Below are positions 56,089 to 63,761 of a DNA stretch of 64,000 bases, one piece after another. The notes beneath the pieces are model-generated. The model saw only the letters and a program-made list of their open reading frames with translations, was not told the DNA's origin and searched no databases. The position numbers and the translations under genes were made by a program. Origin of the DNA: a virus; the IMG/VR virus record IMGVR_UViG_3300032579_000010, positions 31,016 through 95,015 of that record, one strand, 5' to 3'. The stretch's first letter is position 1. Every line of letters starts with the position of its first letter.

Positions 56089-57609
56089 TTAGCGGTTTGG
56101 GAAGGTTGCTGGGTTGTCGTATTCGGTAGGAAGGTCAACTTCTACGCCAGCGCCGGTGCCACCGATTGAGTAGCCACGGATTTCGCCCTTCTTGACAAGT
56201 TCCCAAGCCCAAGGTTCCCATTGCACACCAAGGAATACGGTGCCAGCAGGGAACTGTTGCTTTGTGATTTCACCAGTGTCGGCTTTCATCATTGGAACTT
56301 CGACTTCGTGGGGCCACGTCAGTGCCTCAACCCACTTACCAGCCACAATGTTTACGTTGTGCTGAAGGCGAATGTCACGGTCACCGTTTTCTACATAACC
56401 CCAAAGAGCCTTTTGTAGTTCTTCTGGGTCTGTCCATTCGCCATGTGCGTCTGCACGGTTTGGAACGTACCAAGGACCAAGGGTGTAGCGAAGTTCTGCG
56501 TTTTTCTTGATTTGGTTAGGGATTTCAGTAATAACTTCTTTGCTCTTTTGCATCAAGTTTGCGTCTTGTACAACTTGTGGGTTCACAACGTCGTCAGACA
56601 GAACAGTCATGTTCTCAGGAACAAACTTAGGCTTGCGACGGCGTGAGCCGACCATTGTGCCAACGGCATCAACGTGAACTTCACTTACGCCCGGACCTTC
56701 TTTTTCCACCACAGTCTCGGCGGTGCGAGTCTTGGCTTCCTTGTACATTTCGTTGGCTTCGCCAGCGGCACGGATAAGGACGGGGACAATGTTGAACTTG
56801 CACCAGCCGTTAGGTGATACCTGCGTGGCAACCCAGTCGCAAGTGCCATTCATGTAGGCAATGCAACCAGAGCAGTTTCCAGCATCGCCAAAGGGCGAGT
56901 TGTCAGTGTATGAAGCGTCAGTCGTAGGGAAACGACCAATGTTGTCAACTACTGCGTCAATGCTTTCAGCAAGTTCGACTTGCCAAGGGTCAAGACCGTC
57001 CTTCCAGTGGTCGCCAAGGTCGCTGTCAAGAGCGGCGCTTGAGGAACTGGAACTGCTGGACGAGGACGAACTGCTGGACGAGGACGAACTGCTGGACGAG
57101 GACGAGGAACTGTCGTCGCTACTGTCCTTGTCATCAACGATTTCCACCACGGCAGGCGTACTCGACGTACTTGAACTGTCGCTTGACGACGAAGACGAGG
57201 AACTGCTTGAGTCGGAACTTGAGGAACTGCTCGAACTTTCGTCCTCACGGCTTTGCTGAACCGCCTGAAGGATAGCGGCGACGGTAGCAGGGTCTAGTTG
57301 TACCTGAACGGTGCCCATAGTTGAGTCGTCGCTGTCGTCAGAACTGTCGTCAGAACTGTCGTCCTGTGGCTCAATGGGAGCGGCGTTGAACGTGAATGGG
57401 AATCCAATCGCCTTGTTTTTTTCACCAACGGGGGCGAGAATAAGTGAGGATTCGCCTGCCTTCTCAACGGCAATCAGGTCGGCAGAAGCGTAGCCCTCGG
57501 TCAAAAGGTCGGCGGCTGACTTACGGAGTTCGTTGTCTAGGTGCTCGCTTACAATGATTTCAGTAAGTGATACGTCCTTGACAACATCGAGGATATTTAG
57601 TTCGTCCAT
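56089..57609 (-). CDS. XkdF-like prohead protease with Ser/Asp-rich insert
   Basis: 506 residues. The C-terminal about 200 match the XkdF-type putative phage serine protease: LGPWYVPNRADAHGEWTDPE, ELQKALWGYV, VAGKWVEALTWPHEVEVPMM, FPAGTVFLGVQWEPWAWELV, KKGEIRGYSIGGTG. The middle has an extreme run of Ser with some Asp (about residues 120-200), and a Cys motif (NCSGCIAYMNGTCDWVATQV, GWCKF) that may bind metal. AAGGAG lies upstream and a TAAATGCTACCCC box at 57639-57651. The family matures capsids; the Ser tract is unusual for it. Confidence 0.8.
   Translation of the reverse strand: MDELNILDVVKDVSLTEIIVSEHLDNELRKSAADLLTEGYASADLIAVEKAGESSLILAPVGEKNKAIGFPFTFNAAPIEPQDDSSDDSSDDSDDSTMGTVQVQLDPATVAAILQAVQQSREDESSSSSSSSDSSSSSSSSSSDSSSTSSTPAVVEIVDDKDSSDDSSSSSSSSSSSSSSSSSSSSSSSSSAALDSDLGDHWKDGLDPWQVELAESIDAVVDNIGRFPTTDASYTDNSPFGDAGNCSGCIAYMNGTCDWVATQVSPNGWCKFNIVPVLIRAAGEANEMYKEAKTRTAETVVEKEGPGVSEVHVDAVGTMVGSRRRKPKFVPENMTVLSDDVVNPQVVQDANLMQKSKEVITEIPNQIKKNAELRYTLGPWYVPNRADAHGEWTDPEELQKALWGYVENGDRDIRLQHNVNIVAGKWVEALTWPHEVEVPMMKADTGEITKQQFPAGTVFLGVQWEPWAWELVKKGEIRGYSIGGTGAGVEVDLPTEYDNPATFPNR
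57053..57110. repeat. 18-bp tandem repeats coding poly-Ser in the protease
   Basis: The plus strand repeats GCTGGACGAGGACGAACT three times, coding the Ser run on the minus strand. Likely hypervariable by slippage. Confidence 0.6.
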
Positions 57610-57638
57610 AAAGGGTTCTCCTTATTGCCGCTTTGACA

Positions 57639-57651
57639 TAAATGCTACCCC
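57639..57651 (-). promoter_or_regulatory. GGGGTAGCATTTA element before the protease gene
   Basis: Identical 13-mer to the one at 54102-54114. The TAGCAT core looks like an actinobacterial -10. No -35 is shared, so a phage or alternative sigma factor is possible. Confidence 0.5.
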
Positions 57652-57784
57652 ACACTTGGGAAAAGTACGTTTAGTTAGCGGAAGTGGCGGCGTGTTGGGG
57701 CAACGCCCTTAAACGGCACCGAACGAGCCTTTATGGTCGTCTGCTTTTTTTTTCCAGCAGAGTTAGTCGGCTTTATTCGGATTT
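57652..57784. other. Non-coding gap between protease and portal genes
   Basis: On the minus strand it contains a hairpin TCTGCT / AGCAGA whose loop is GGA8 to A9, and a small GGGC-GTT-GCCC stem. No gene or normal terminator is visible. Confidence 0.4.
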
Positions 57785-59443
57785 TCACGAAGTTGAGCCT
57801 TGGTTGTTAATAAGTGGGCTATTTGTAACTGGTCCGTTCTGACCTGTGGTGTTTCCCGTAGCGCCCTTGCCTGACGGCGGTGTTTGTCCAGTTTGACCGG
57901 GGTAGCCCTGACTCGAAATGTCAGCCATGATGCCACTGCCACCGCTTTGGTCGTTCTTTCCACCTTGGGGGTTTTGTACGCCACTAGGAGTTGTGTTGGG
58001 CTGTGCCGAAGCACCAGTTACCGCCGAGTTTGCGGCAATAAAGTTCTTTTTGTTGTCGTGGGTTTGCTCGGTCTGACCCGGCTGAGTCATGTTTTCACCA
58101 TAACGAGAGTTGTCGGCAACACCGTTGGCTTCTGGTCTGAAGGCTGGCAATCCAGCCAGTTCACGCAGGAAGTCCTCAAGGTTGTTGTCAGGCGTAAGAA
58201 GTTGCGACTGAGAAAGGTTGGTGAGGAACGTACCAAGTTCCACCAAGTCCACCGCAGAAACCTGACCATATGCCAGTTGGGGCATACGGGAAGTGTCAAA
58301 GCCGTTCAGCGACATTAGGCGTGGCAATGCGTGGCTGTTGAATACCTCACAAATCAGGCGAATCCAAGATTCCACTGCGGCGATAAACAAGTCCACCTTG
58401 GAAGCGCCCAAAGCGAAGGAACCGACGGATTCGTGACCCAACATAATGAAGTCAGCCAGAACCGTCATGGCAATCTGCTGGTTGTAGCGAGTAATGATTT
58501 GGTCAGTGTTGAACTGACGAGCACCGCCAGAGTTCATCAACTTAAAGTCCACTAACTGCTTGCCGTTCTCGTCAAACATCATTGGCAAGATAATGCCTTC
58601 GGCTTCGTTGCGCTTTACGCCTCGTACAATGCGTTCCATAGCGCCCAATGACGCTTTTTCACTAGGTGTGGCAGAGGCACTCATCCACTCGGCAGGAACG
58701 TAACCAACGGGCAGTCCAGCCAAGTCACGCTCAACGCCGACTGCCTCAAACTCTTCGATACGGCGCTTGTAGTACCACGACTTAAACGAGTTACGTAGGA
58801 CTGAGCGACCTTCTGGGTTTCCACGAGCGGTGGTGGTGCGGAACAGCAAAGCCTTTTCGATTGGGATAACGTTCAGGCGACCCGTCGTTGGGTCACGTTG
58901 AATCATTGCCTTGATTCCACCACTCTCGTCAAACTGCCACTGCCACAGACTGTCCTGTGCTCGCATAGCAATCTTGCGCCAGCCGACCTTGTTGTCGCTG
59001 AACTTGGAGCGCATTGACGGGTCTTTTTGTTCCGGTCCCTTGCGTTGCTTGTAGACAATCTCAAAGAAAGACCAGCCGTAAGGTAGAAAACTGAGGATAG
59101 CAATCATCAGTTCGTGCCACGAGTGGCTCATGTCGTCCATACATTCTTGGACAAAGGCGGCGACGGCACGGTCATTGTCCGTTGGCGTTTCACCAGTCTG
59201 GTCGTCGTAAGGGTCTACTCGCCAGTCCACCTGAAGGATTACACGTTCGATAGCAAAGAGGATTGACCCAATAATCGGGTCGTTTTCACTCATGTCACGG
59301 TAAGCGGTTAGTGCTTGTCGTCCTCGAAGTTGAGGCAGGATGTCGTCAATGACGAATCCACCCGTGCGCCAAAGACCCGTAGCACCCAGTTCTGAGAAGT
59401 TATCTACAGGTTGTAGAGGTATTTGTTCCTCGTTATCTGGCAT
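57785..59443 (-). CDS. Portal protein
   Basis: 552 residues in the DUF935/phage portal style: LTAYRDMSENDPIIGSILFA, ERVILQVDWRV, LPYGWSFFEIVYKQRKG, LLFRTTTARGNPEGRSVLRN, SWYYKRRIEEFEAVGVERDL, NQQIAMTVLADFIMLGHESV, and a Gly/Asn/Gln-rich C-terminus. The portal is the DNA channel at the capsid vertex. Overlaps whiB by 11 bases, which is unusual coupling of a regulator to portal. Confidence 0.88.
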   Translation of the reverse strand: MPDNEEQIPLQPVDNFSELGATGLWRTGGFVIDDILPQLRGRQALTAYRDMSENDPIIGSILFAIERVILQVDWRVDPYDDQTGETPTDNDRAVAAFVQECMDDMSHSWHELMIAILSFLPYGWSFFEIVYKQRKGPEQKDPSMRSKFSDNKVGWRKIAMRAQDSLWQWQFDESGGIKAMIQRDPTTGRLNVIPIEKALLFRTTTARGNPEGRSVLRNSFKSWYYKRRIEEFEAVGVERDLAGLPVGYVPAEWMSASATPSEKASLGAMERIVRGVKRNEAEGIILPMMFDENGKQLVDFKLMNSGGARQFNTDQIITRYNQQIAMTVLADFIMLGHESVGSFALGASKVDLFIAAVESWIRLICEVFNSHALPRLMSLNGFDTSRMPQLAYGQVSAVDLVELGTFLTNLSQSQLLTPDNNLEDFLRELAGLPAFRPEANGVADNSRYGENMTQPGQTEQTHDNKKNFIAANSAVTGASAQPNTTPSGVQNPQGGKNDQSGGSGIMADISSQGYPGQTGQTPPSGKGATGNTTGQNGPVTNSPLINNQGSTS

Positions 59444-59816
59444 CTCGACTCCGTGCGTCTATTGCTTCGCTTGCTTCTATAAGGCTACTACCCTTTTTCA
59501 GCATCGAACTAATCCGTCGTCGCTGACTGGGGCTATGTCCACCCCAGACACCCCACTGTTCGTCCAGTCCAAAGCGCAAGCACTCGTATCGAACGGCGCA
59601 ATCAAGGCACAACTTACGGGCTGGGGCTAAGTGGTTTCCACCATGAGCCGTTGTCTCTGGGTAGAACAAGTCAACGTTCTCTCCTTCGGGGGTTCTACAC
59701 AAAGCCATTTCCGTCCACCAAGGTCGCTGAAGCGCCAAGAACAAGTCAATGGGCATGAAGTCGAACTGGTGAGTTGCTTCCTTAAACTCGCCAAACTCGT
59801 TTTGGTTTTCCACCAT
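59433..59816 (-). CDS. WhiB-family Fe-S transcription regulator
   Basis: Start at the ATG at 59816, TAATG-coupled to the gene before; the longer frame from 59852 lies inside that gene. 127 residues. Four cysteines C40, C70, C73, C79 (ALCRTPEGEN; LCLDCAVRYECLRFGL), then the GVWGG turn at 89-93 and a basic C-terminal HSPSQRRRISSMLKKG. This is the canonical WhiB (Wbl) pattern, restricted to actinobacteria and their phages, so it is the best evidence for the host. It may alter host sigma factor use. Downstream of an unusual palindrome at 60061. Confidence 0.93.
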   Translation of the reverse strand: MVENQNEFGEFKEATHQFDFMPIDLFLALQRPWWTEMALCRTPEGENVDLFYPETTAHGGNHLAPARKLCLDCAVRYECLRFGLDEQWGVWGGHSPSQRRRISSMLKKGSSLIEASEAIDARSRDAR

Positions 59817-60040
59817 TACCTGTCTCCAAGGCAGATAGAGCAAAAGGCGCAATAACGCAGTGCTTGTGCCTCACTAAATCCAGCCTCGACCAGCGCCTCG
59901 AAGGTTTCACGCATTTCTATGAAATACATCACCATGTAGTCGTAGTCCTCTGGTTCAAAAAGTTCGTCGTGAGGCTTAGTGATGTCACGGTCAAAATCGT
60001 CTAAGCCACGCTCGAAGTCGTCGGAGAAAGGGGAGTCCAC
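59816..60040 (-). CDS. Small acidic protein, first gene of the portal operon
   Basis: 74 residues from a GTG at 60040. Very acidic N-terminus (FSDDFERGLDDFDRDI) and a helical end (VEAGFSEAQALRYCAFCSIC). No strong SD; a TATAAG box is just upstream, so leaderless or near-leaderless expression is possible. Small proteins with an 'xAGFxxxQAL' end are common next to WhiB in actinophages. Function unknown. Confidence 0.6.
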   Translation of the reverse strand: MDSPFSDDFERGLDDFDRDITKPHDELFEPEDYDYMVMYFIEMRETFEALVEAGFSEAQALRYCAFCSICLGDR

Positions 60041-60060
60041 GGACTTATAGGGTACTAGAG

Positions 60061-60082
60061 CAAACTACACTGTTGTAGTTTG
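60061..60082. promoter_or_regulatory. Perfect palindrome before the whiB/portal operon
   Basis: CAAACTACA-CTGT-TGTAGTTTG: 9-bp perfect arms, four-base spacer. It lies between the ssb terminator and the first gene of the portal operon and has no T-run, so an operator for a dimeric regulator is likely. Confidence 0.6.
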
Positions 60083-60120
60083 TGGTTACTTCTGGTAGTA
60101 GTAGCCAGAAAGCACAGAAA

Positions 60121-60158
60121 CCGCCCAAGTTGCTATTTCAGGGAAGCAACTCGGACGG
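60121..60158 (-). terminator. Terminator after ssb
   Basis: Read on the minus strand: a 14-bp stem (two G-U pairs) CCGTCCGAGTTGCT / AGCAACTTGGGCGG, 10-base loop, followed by TTTCTGTGCTTTCTGG. It separates the ssb group from the whiB/portal operon. Confidence 0.65.
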
Positions 60159-60207
60159 TTTCGGTGTTACGTTGCCGACCTTAAAGGTTCAGCACGATTT
60201 TGTTTGC

Positions 60208-60669
60208 CTAGAAAGGCTCTTCTTCGGTGAGAAGGGACTGCTTGGGCGCTGGGCGCTGGTACGAGCCGTTGTCGTCGTAGTCGCTGTTGCCCTTGTACTC
60301 AGTCTTGGTTACTGCCAAGGTTGCGTACTTCAGGGTGGCGCCGATTTCGTCAGCAACGAGTTCAACCTTCGAGACGTTCTTGCCCGTCAGGTTGCCGTTC
60401 TCGTCCTTAGCCTCGTAAGTGCGCTGTTGGAGTGAGCCAGTCACGATTACTCGTGCGCCCTTGGTCAGCGAAGAAGCAAAGTTCTCAGCGTTCTCCTTGA
60501 ACGTTACACAGTCGAAGTAAGAAGTTTCCTTCTCCCACTCGCCAGTGGTCTTGTTCTTTTTGTTCTTGTTTACTGCTACGGAAAATGACAACATCGCTAC
60601 TCCGCCTTGGCTGAAGCGCAACTCAGGGTCACGAGTGATGTTTCCGATAATGGTTACTGCTGTAGACAT
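60208..60669 (-). CDS. ssb: Single-stranded DNA-binding protein
   Basis: 153 residues with the OB-fold SSB pattern: TIIGNITRDPELRFSQGGVA, FSVAVNKNKKNKTTGEWEKE, YFDCVTFKENAENFASSLTK, GARVIVTGSLQQRTYEAKDE, and an acidic C-terminal tail ending LTEEEPF that matches the protein-interacting tip. SD GCAGGACAGAA. A strong terminator-like hairpin follows at 60121-60158. Functions in phage DNA replication and recombination. Confidence 0.93.
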   Translation of the reverse strand: MSTAVTIIGNITRDPELRFSQGGVAMLSFSVAVNKNKKNKTTGEWEKETSYFDCVTFKENAENFASSLTKGARVIVTGSLQQRTYEAKDENGNLTGKNVSKVELVADEIGATLKYATLAVTKTEYKGNSDYDDNGSYQRPAPKQSLLTEEEPF

Positions 60670-60697
60670 TTCTGTCCTGCTTTCTATTGGTCAGTTG

Positions 60698-60973
60698 TTA
60701 CTGATTGTGTTTTGGGTACTGCTTTAGTTCGTCGTTGCTTTTAAGCACCGAACGCACTGCTTTTATCGTATCAAGGTGACGTGCGACTTGTCTACTCTTT
60801 TCTTGAGCAATCATTCGACGTACATCTAACAACGACAAACCAGTCAAATCACAAATCCAATCAACCGCCTGATTAAGCATTTTTAGGCGCAGTTCATCTA
60901 AGACTTGGGACGAACGAAGCCCCTCTTCAAGGGCGATTAAACGCATTTGTTCTTTGGTGATTATTTCGTTCAT
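60698..60973 (-). CDS. Small helical protein of unknown function
   Basis: 91 residues: KEQMRLIALEEGLRSSQVLD, AVDWICDLTGLSLLDVRRMI. Probably all helical. Upstream lies a TAGCCT box without a clear -35. Next to ssb, so a replication-accessory role is possible, but this is only inference. Confidence 0.5.
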   Translation of the reverse strand: MNEIITKEQMRLIALEEGLRSSQVLDELRLKMLNQAVDWICDLTGLSLLDVRRMIAQEKSRQVARHLDTIKAVRSVLKSNDELKQYPKHNQ

Positions 60974-61032
60974 AGCCTTAGATACCTCTCGGTTATCCTT
61001 AGGCTACACGACGTTTCTTTTACAACTAGGGT

Positions 61033-61230
61033 TTATGGTAGTTGTAGGACTGGTAGTGGTGTGCTGTACAACTCAGGGTGGCATAGCGGACACTTTTCCC
61101 AGCAGTCTTCTCCTATCTCCCAACACGCCTCTATGAGGTGAGGGTCACGGTAAGCGATGGAACACCGCTGACATTTCCGACCCAATGCGTTGAGCGTTGT
61201 TTTGGTGACGCTTTGTTTGTATTTGGACAT
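61033..61230 (-). CDS. Cys-rich small protein
   Basis: 65 residues with CQRCSIAYRDPHLIEACWEI and EKCPLCHPELY, probably one zinc site. TAATG-coupled to the coiled-coil gene. Function unknown. Confidence 0.55.
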   Translation of the reverse strand: MSKYKQSVTKTTLNALGRKCQRCSIAYRDPHLIEACWEIGEDCWEKCPLCHPELYSTPLPVLQLP

Positions 61231-61580
61231 TACGGATTGTTGCGTTGTGAGGCGGCGAGGGTGCGCAGTGCCTCAATCTGCGACTGCTTTACACGGATTG
61301 CCTCACGCAAGGTAGTTAGACGGTTGGAGGTAATCAGGTGATTGTACCTATCGTCCTCTGTGGCGACGGTAGCCAAGTCCTCGGCGGTATCTACGGTGAC
61401 CCTAGAACCTGCCTCTTGACCCTCGGCACGAGCCTTGAGTCGCTCCTTGGCAAAGTTCACCTTGAAGTCTGCTTCGCTCTTGGCGCTCTCGTATGAGGCA
61501 ACACCAAGTTGCTCACTTAGTGAGGAAAGTTCCTCAATGGCGCTCTCGATTGCCTCTTGTATCTCGAACGGTGTGAGCAC
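61230..61580 (-). CDS. Coiled-coil hypothetical protein
   Basis: 116 residues from a GTG at 61580 coupled to the previous TAG (TAGTG), SD AAGGAC. Helical, Glu/Ala/Arg-rich (FEIQEAIESAIEELSSLSEQ; TLREAIRVKQSQIEALRTLA). Function unknown. Confidence 0.5.
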   Translation of the reverse strand: MLTPFEIQEAIESAIEELSSLSEQLGVASYESAKSEADFKVNFAKERLKARAEGQEAGSRVTVDTAEDLATVATEDDRYNHLITSNRLTTLREAIRVKQSQIEALRTLAASQRNNP

Positions 61581-61912
61581 TACTTGTCCTTCCTAATCAG
61601 CGTTGTTTCAAGCGCTTCCTCAATGTACTCGTGTGTGGCACGGATAGCCAGTTCTATGACCATTTCGTCGGTCATTCCCTCTAGCGCCTGAATCTCGGTC
61701 TGCCCCCACGGAACGCCCTCGTCGGCGCTCATTTCGATAGCCCAGAACTTCCTGCCTGATACTTTGGCTGTGCCACAAAGGACGCTGGTGTACCACTCTT
61801 CGGTAGTGCCGTCAGGCAGTTCGACCTGTGAGTAGAAGGAGCCAGTAATGCGTCCGTCAAAGTAGTGCCAGTCGGCACTGCTCATACGGAACTCAACGGT
61901 GCCTAAAGCCAT
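61580..61912 (-). CDS. Unknown protein, beta then helical
   Basis: Start at the ATG at 61912, which shares a base with the upstream stop (TAATG); the longer frame runs inside the previous gene. 110 residues: a beta half (YFDGRITGSFYSQVELPDGT; WYTSVLCGTAKVSGRKFWAI) and a helical end (TDEMVIELAIRATHEYIEEA). No family recognised. Confidence 0.55.
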   Translation of the reverse strand: MALGTVEFRMSSADWHYFDGRITGSFYSQVELPDGTTEEWYTSVLCGTAKVSGRKFWAIEMSADEGVPWGQTEIQALEGMTDEMVIELAIRATHEYIEEALETTLIRKDK

Positions 61913-62535
61913 TACGCCACCCCCAAGCGACGAGCGCAGGTAGGTCCAAGACCACGGTGAAGCGAGGTTGGAACGGTGAGCGTGTGGTGGCAAGCAAGGC
62001 ACTTGCCCGAAGCCATTGCGTGAGCCTCAGCGAGGTTCAGAAACTGCTCACGAGCCTCGTCGAGCGAGCCAGTGAGAAGGAACTGAGCCGAAGCGATAAC
62101 ACGCTGGCTGACCTGAGCCGAAGCCCACTTCTTGATACCGCTGGTGGTGACCCAACCGAAGTTCTTGTAGGAACGCTCGTTGTCTGCGCCAACCAGAACG
62201 GCGATAGTGGTCTTGCCGTCAGCCCACGCTGGCGAGTCAACCTTGAAGGTGACCCAACCGTCACCGTCAGCGACGGTGTAGATACCAACAGGGATTTGAC
62301 GGACAGGTGCGTCAAAGGTGATTGTCTCAGCGACAGGCGCTGGGGCAACTGAGGTGTTGCGCTTGTAGGGCAAGTCCTTCAGAATCGAAATGAAGTGGCT
62401 TGCGGTGGCAACGTCGAGGATTGAGTTCTCGACCTCGTTAGCAAGGTTGGGTGATACAACTCGCTTGACGAGCAAGTCCTTGAGGAAGGACACTTGGCGC
62501 TCGGTGGCGCTGGTGATGTTTAGTGTTGCGGTCAT
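61912..62535 (-). CDS. DUF6011-like protein with C-terminal Cys motif
   Basis: 207 residues. N-terminal helix, a beta middle (PVRQIPVGIYTVADGDGWVT), and a C-terminal DUF6011-like zinc motif (GKCLACHHTLTVPTSLHRGL then GPTCARRLG). Strong AAGGAGAAGC upstream and an extended -10 (TGGTATAGT) 36 bases farther. A DNA/RNA-binding role is plausible from the zinc knuckle. Confidence 0.7.
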   Translation of the reverse strand: MTATLNITSATERQVSFLKDLLVKRVVSPNLANEVENSILDVATASHFISILKDLPYKRNTSVAPAPVAETITFDAPVRQIPVGIYTVADGDGWVTFKVDSPAWADGKTTIAVLVGADNERSYKNFGWVTTSGIKKWASAQVSQRVIASAQFLLTGSLDEAREQFLNLAEAHAMASGKCLACHHTLTVPTSLHRGLGPTCARRLGVA

Positions 62536-62569
62536 TTGCTTCTCCTTGGTCAGTTATTGCTACCTAAAT

Positions 62570-62578
62570 ACTATACCA
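62570..62578 (-). promoter_or_regulatory. Extended -10 upstream of the DUF6011-like gene
   Basis: TGGTATAGT on the minus strand (TATAGT at 62570-62575) with a poor -35; a strong SD AAGGAGAAGC is 25 bases downstream. Confidence 0.5.
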
Positions 62579-62586
62579 CAGTCTAG

Positions 62587-62736
62587 TTACACAAGTGCTG
62601 ATAGTTGTGATAGCAAGTCAGAATCTACCTTTTGACCGCAATCGGCACAATGTAGGTTTTCCCAATACTTGACACCGCAGTAACAGCGCACAATGCCCTC
62701 TAAATCCTCGTCTTGAACACTCCAAAGGTTGCTCAT
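62587..62736 (-). CDS. 49-residue zinc-ribbon protein
   Basis: ATG at 62736 overlaps the previous stop (ATGA), stop TAA at 62587-62589. CYCGVKYWENLHCADCG holds two C-x-C/C-x2-C pairs, a typical small zinc ribbon. Function unknown. Confidence 0.65.
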   Translation of the reverse strand: MSNLWSVQDEDLEGIVRCYCGVKYWENLHCADCGQKVDSDLLSQLSALV

Positions 62737-63251
62737 AGTGAACCTACCAACTGGCGAGCAGGACGGCTCTCATCAACGGTAGGTGCGTCCTTGAGGACAA
62801 TGCTGAGGTCGTAGCGTGGGAAGTCCACGATTTCGCCGTTTGGCAACTCAAAGGTGAAGTTAATGCCACGCAAGTCTCGCTTGCTGTATCCGTCCATCTT
62901 CAGGATAAAACCGGGCGAGCAAGGGCAGGTACGGCAACCAGCGTTCTGCGAAGCGGTCATTGTGAAGTTGTTGAAGGGAAGGTTCAACTTCTTAATGATG
63001 TTCATTGCGCCCTTGCGGTACACGTCCATTGGACGACGAGTGCGGTTTGCCAAGTCCTCAATGAGCGACTCGCAGTTGCGGTCTGAGCCGACGAACAGAC
63101 GAGGGCGAGCGTAGAACTCGTGGTCAAAGCGACCACTGCGGTAGTCCTCAAAACGCTTTTCGACTCGCAGGGTGCCTTGTGCTGTCTCGAACTCGACAGA
63201 TGAAATCGTGCCATTTGCGAGGCGATTTACTTTGGAAGGGTTAATAATCAT
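62733..63251 (-). CDS. Hypothetical protein with CRTCPCSPGF motif
   Basis: 172 residues: KVNRLANGTISSVEFETAQG, FYARPRLFVGSDRNCESL, then AGCRTCPCSPGFILKMDG and a beta C-terminus. The close-packed cysteines suggest metal binding. AGGAG is eight bases before the ATG. A TTGTCA-N17-TATTTA promoter stands upstream. Family not recognised. Confidence 0.55.
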   Translation of the reverse strand: MIINPSKVNRLANGTISSVEFETAQGTLRVEKRFEDYRSGRFDHEFYARPRLFVGSDRNCESLIEDLANRTRRPMDVYRKGAMNIIKKLNLPFNNFTMTASQNAGCRTCPCSPGFILKMDGYSKRDLRGINFTFELPNGEIVDFPRYDLSIVLKDAPTVDESRPARQLVGSL

Positions 63252-63281
63252 TTGCTATCTCCTAGTCAGGTAACTACTACA

Positions 63282-63310
63282 TAAATAACTCTAGCACCCT
63301 CTAGTGACAA
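63282..63310 (-). promoter_or_regulatory. Promoter upstream of the 172-residue gene
   Basis: TTGTCA (63305-63310), 17 bases, TATTTA (63282-63287). A second possible pair, TTGCTT-N18-TAGAGT, overlaps it. Confidence 0.5.
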
Positions 63311-63367
63311 AAAGCAAGTATTTCCCAGATTTTTTCTAAAACCCTTTATTTACAAGGAAAAATGAAC

Positions 63368-63751
63368 CTAGTGGTTTTCGTTATTGCCGTGGTGAAGGTC
63401 TACTTCGTCCTCCAACTCAGCCAACGCCTCGTGCGCAAGGTTGAGTGCCGACTCTGCCTCGGCAAGACGGTTTTTCATTTCTACGTCTCCGTGGTCGGTA
63501 ACGAATCGCTCGCCAATCTTCACCCCGATAACGGCACCAAGGAAGTTGCCAGCAAGAAGGGCGACTAGTTCGATTGGGTGGGTGTCAAGGGCATACTTGG
63601 CGGCGTAAATCCAAAACAGGGCGTAGAGAGCCTCAAAGAAACCTGAGGCAACAGCACGGTTGCGTGATTCTGACTGAACCATCAACGTCGAAGCAATGTT
63701 CGACAGAACGAAACAGACGAAGGTGATTCCTGCGATTTGCCACATAGTCAT
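63368..63751 (-). CDS. Small membrane protein with coiled-coil tail
   Basis: 127 residues: three hydrophobic segments (IAGITFVCFVLSNIASTLMV; FFEALYALFWIYAAKY; ELVALLAGNFLGAVIGVKIG) then a cytoplasmic helix (AEAESALNLAHEALAELEDE) and a His/Asn end. SD AAGGGG. A membrane-associated phage protein such as a superinfection or replication-membrane factor is possible; the function is unknown. Confidence 0.6.
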   Translation of the reverse strand: MTMWQIAGITFVCFVLSNIASTLMVQSESRNRAVASGFFEALYALFWIYAAKYALDTHPIELVALLAGNFLGAVIGVKIGERFVTDHGDVEMKNRLAEAESALNLAHEALAELEDEVDLHHGNNENH

Positions 63752-63761
63752 TTCTATCCCC

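Noticed and set aside
56861-57259. Leu/Asp/Glu-rich plus-strand open frame opposite the Ser tract
   Set aside because: It is the mirror of the poly-Ser coding repeat in the protease gene.
57660-57784. A tRNA or classical terminator in the protease-portal gap
   Set aside because: No cloverleaf is visible, and the hairpin lacks a T-run on the transcribed strand.
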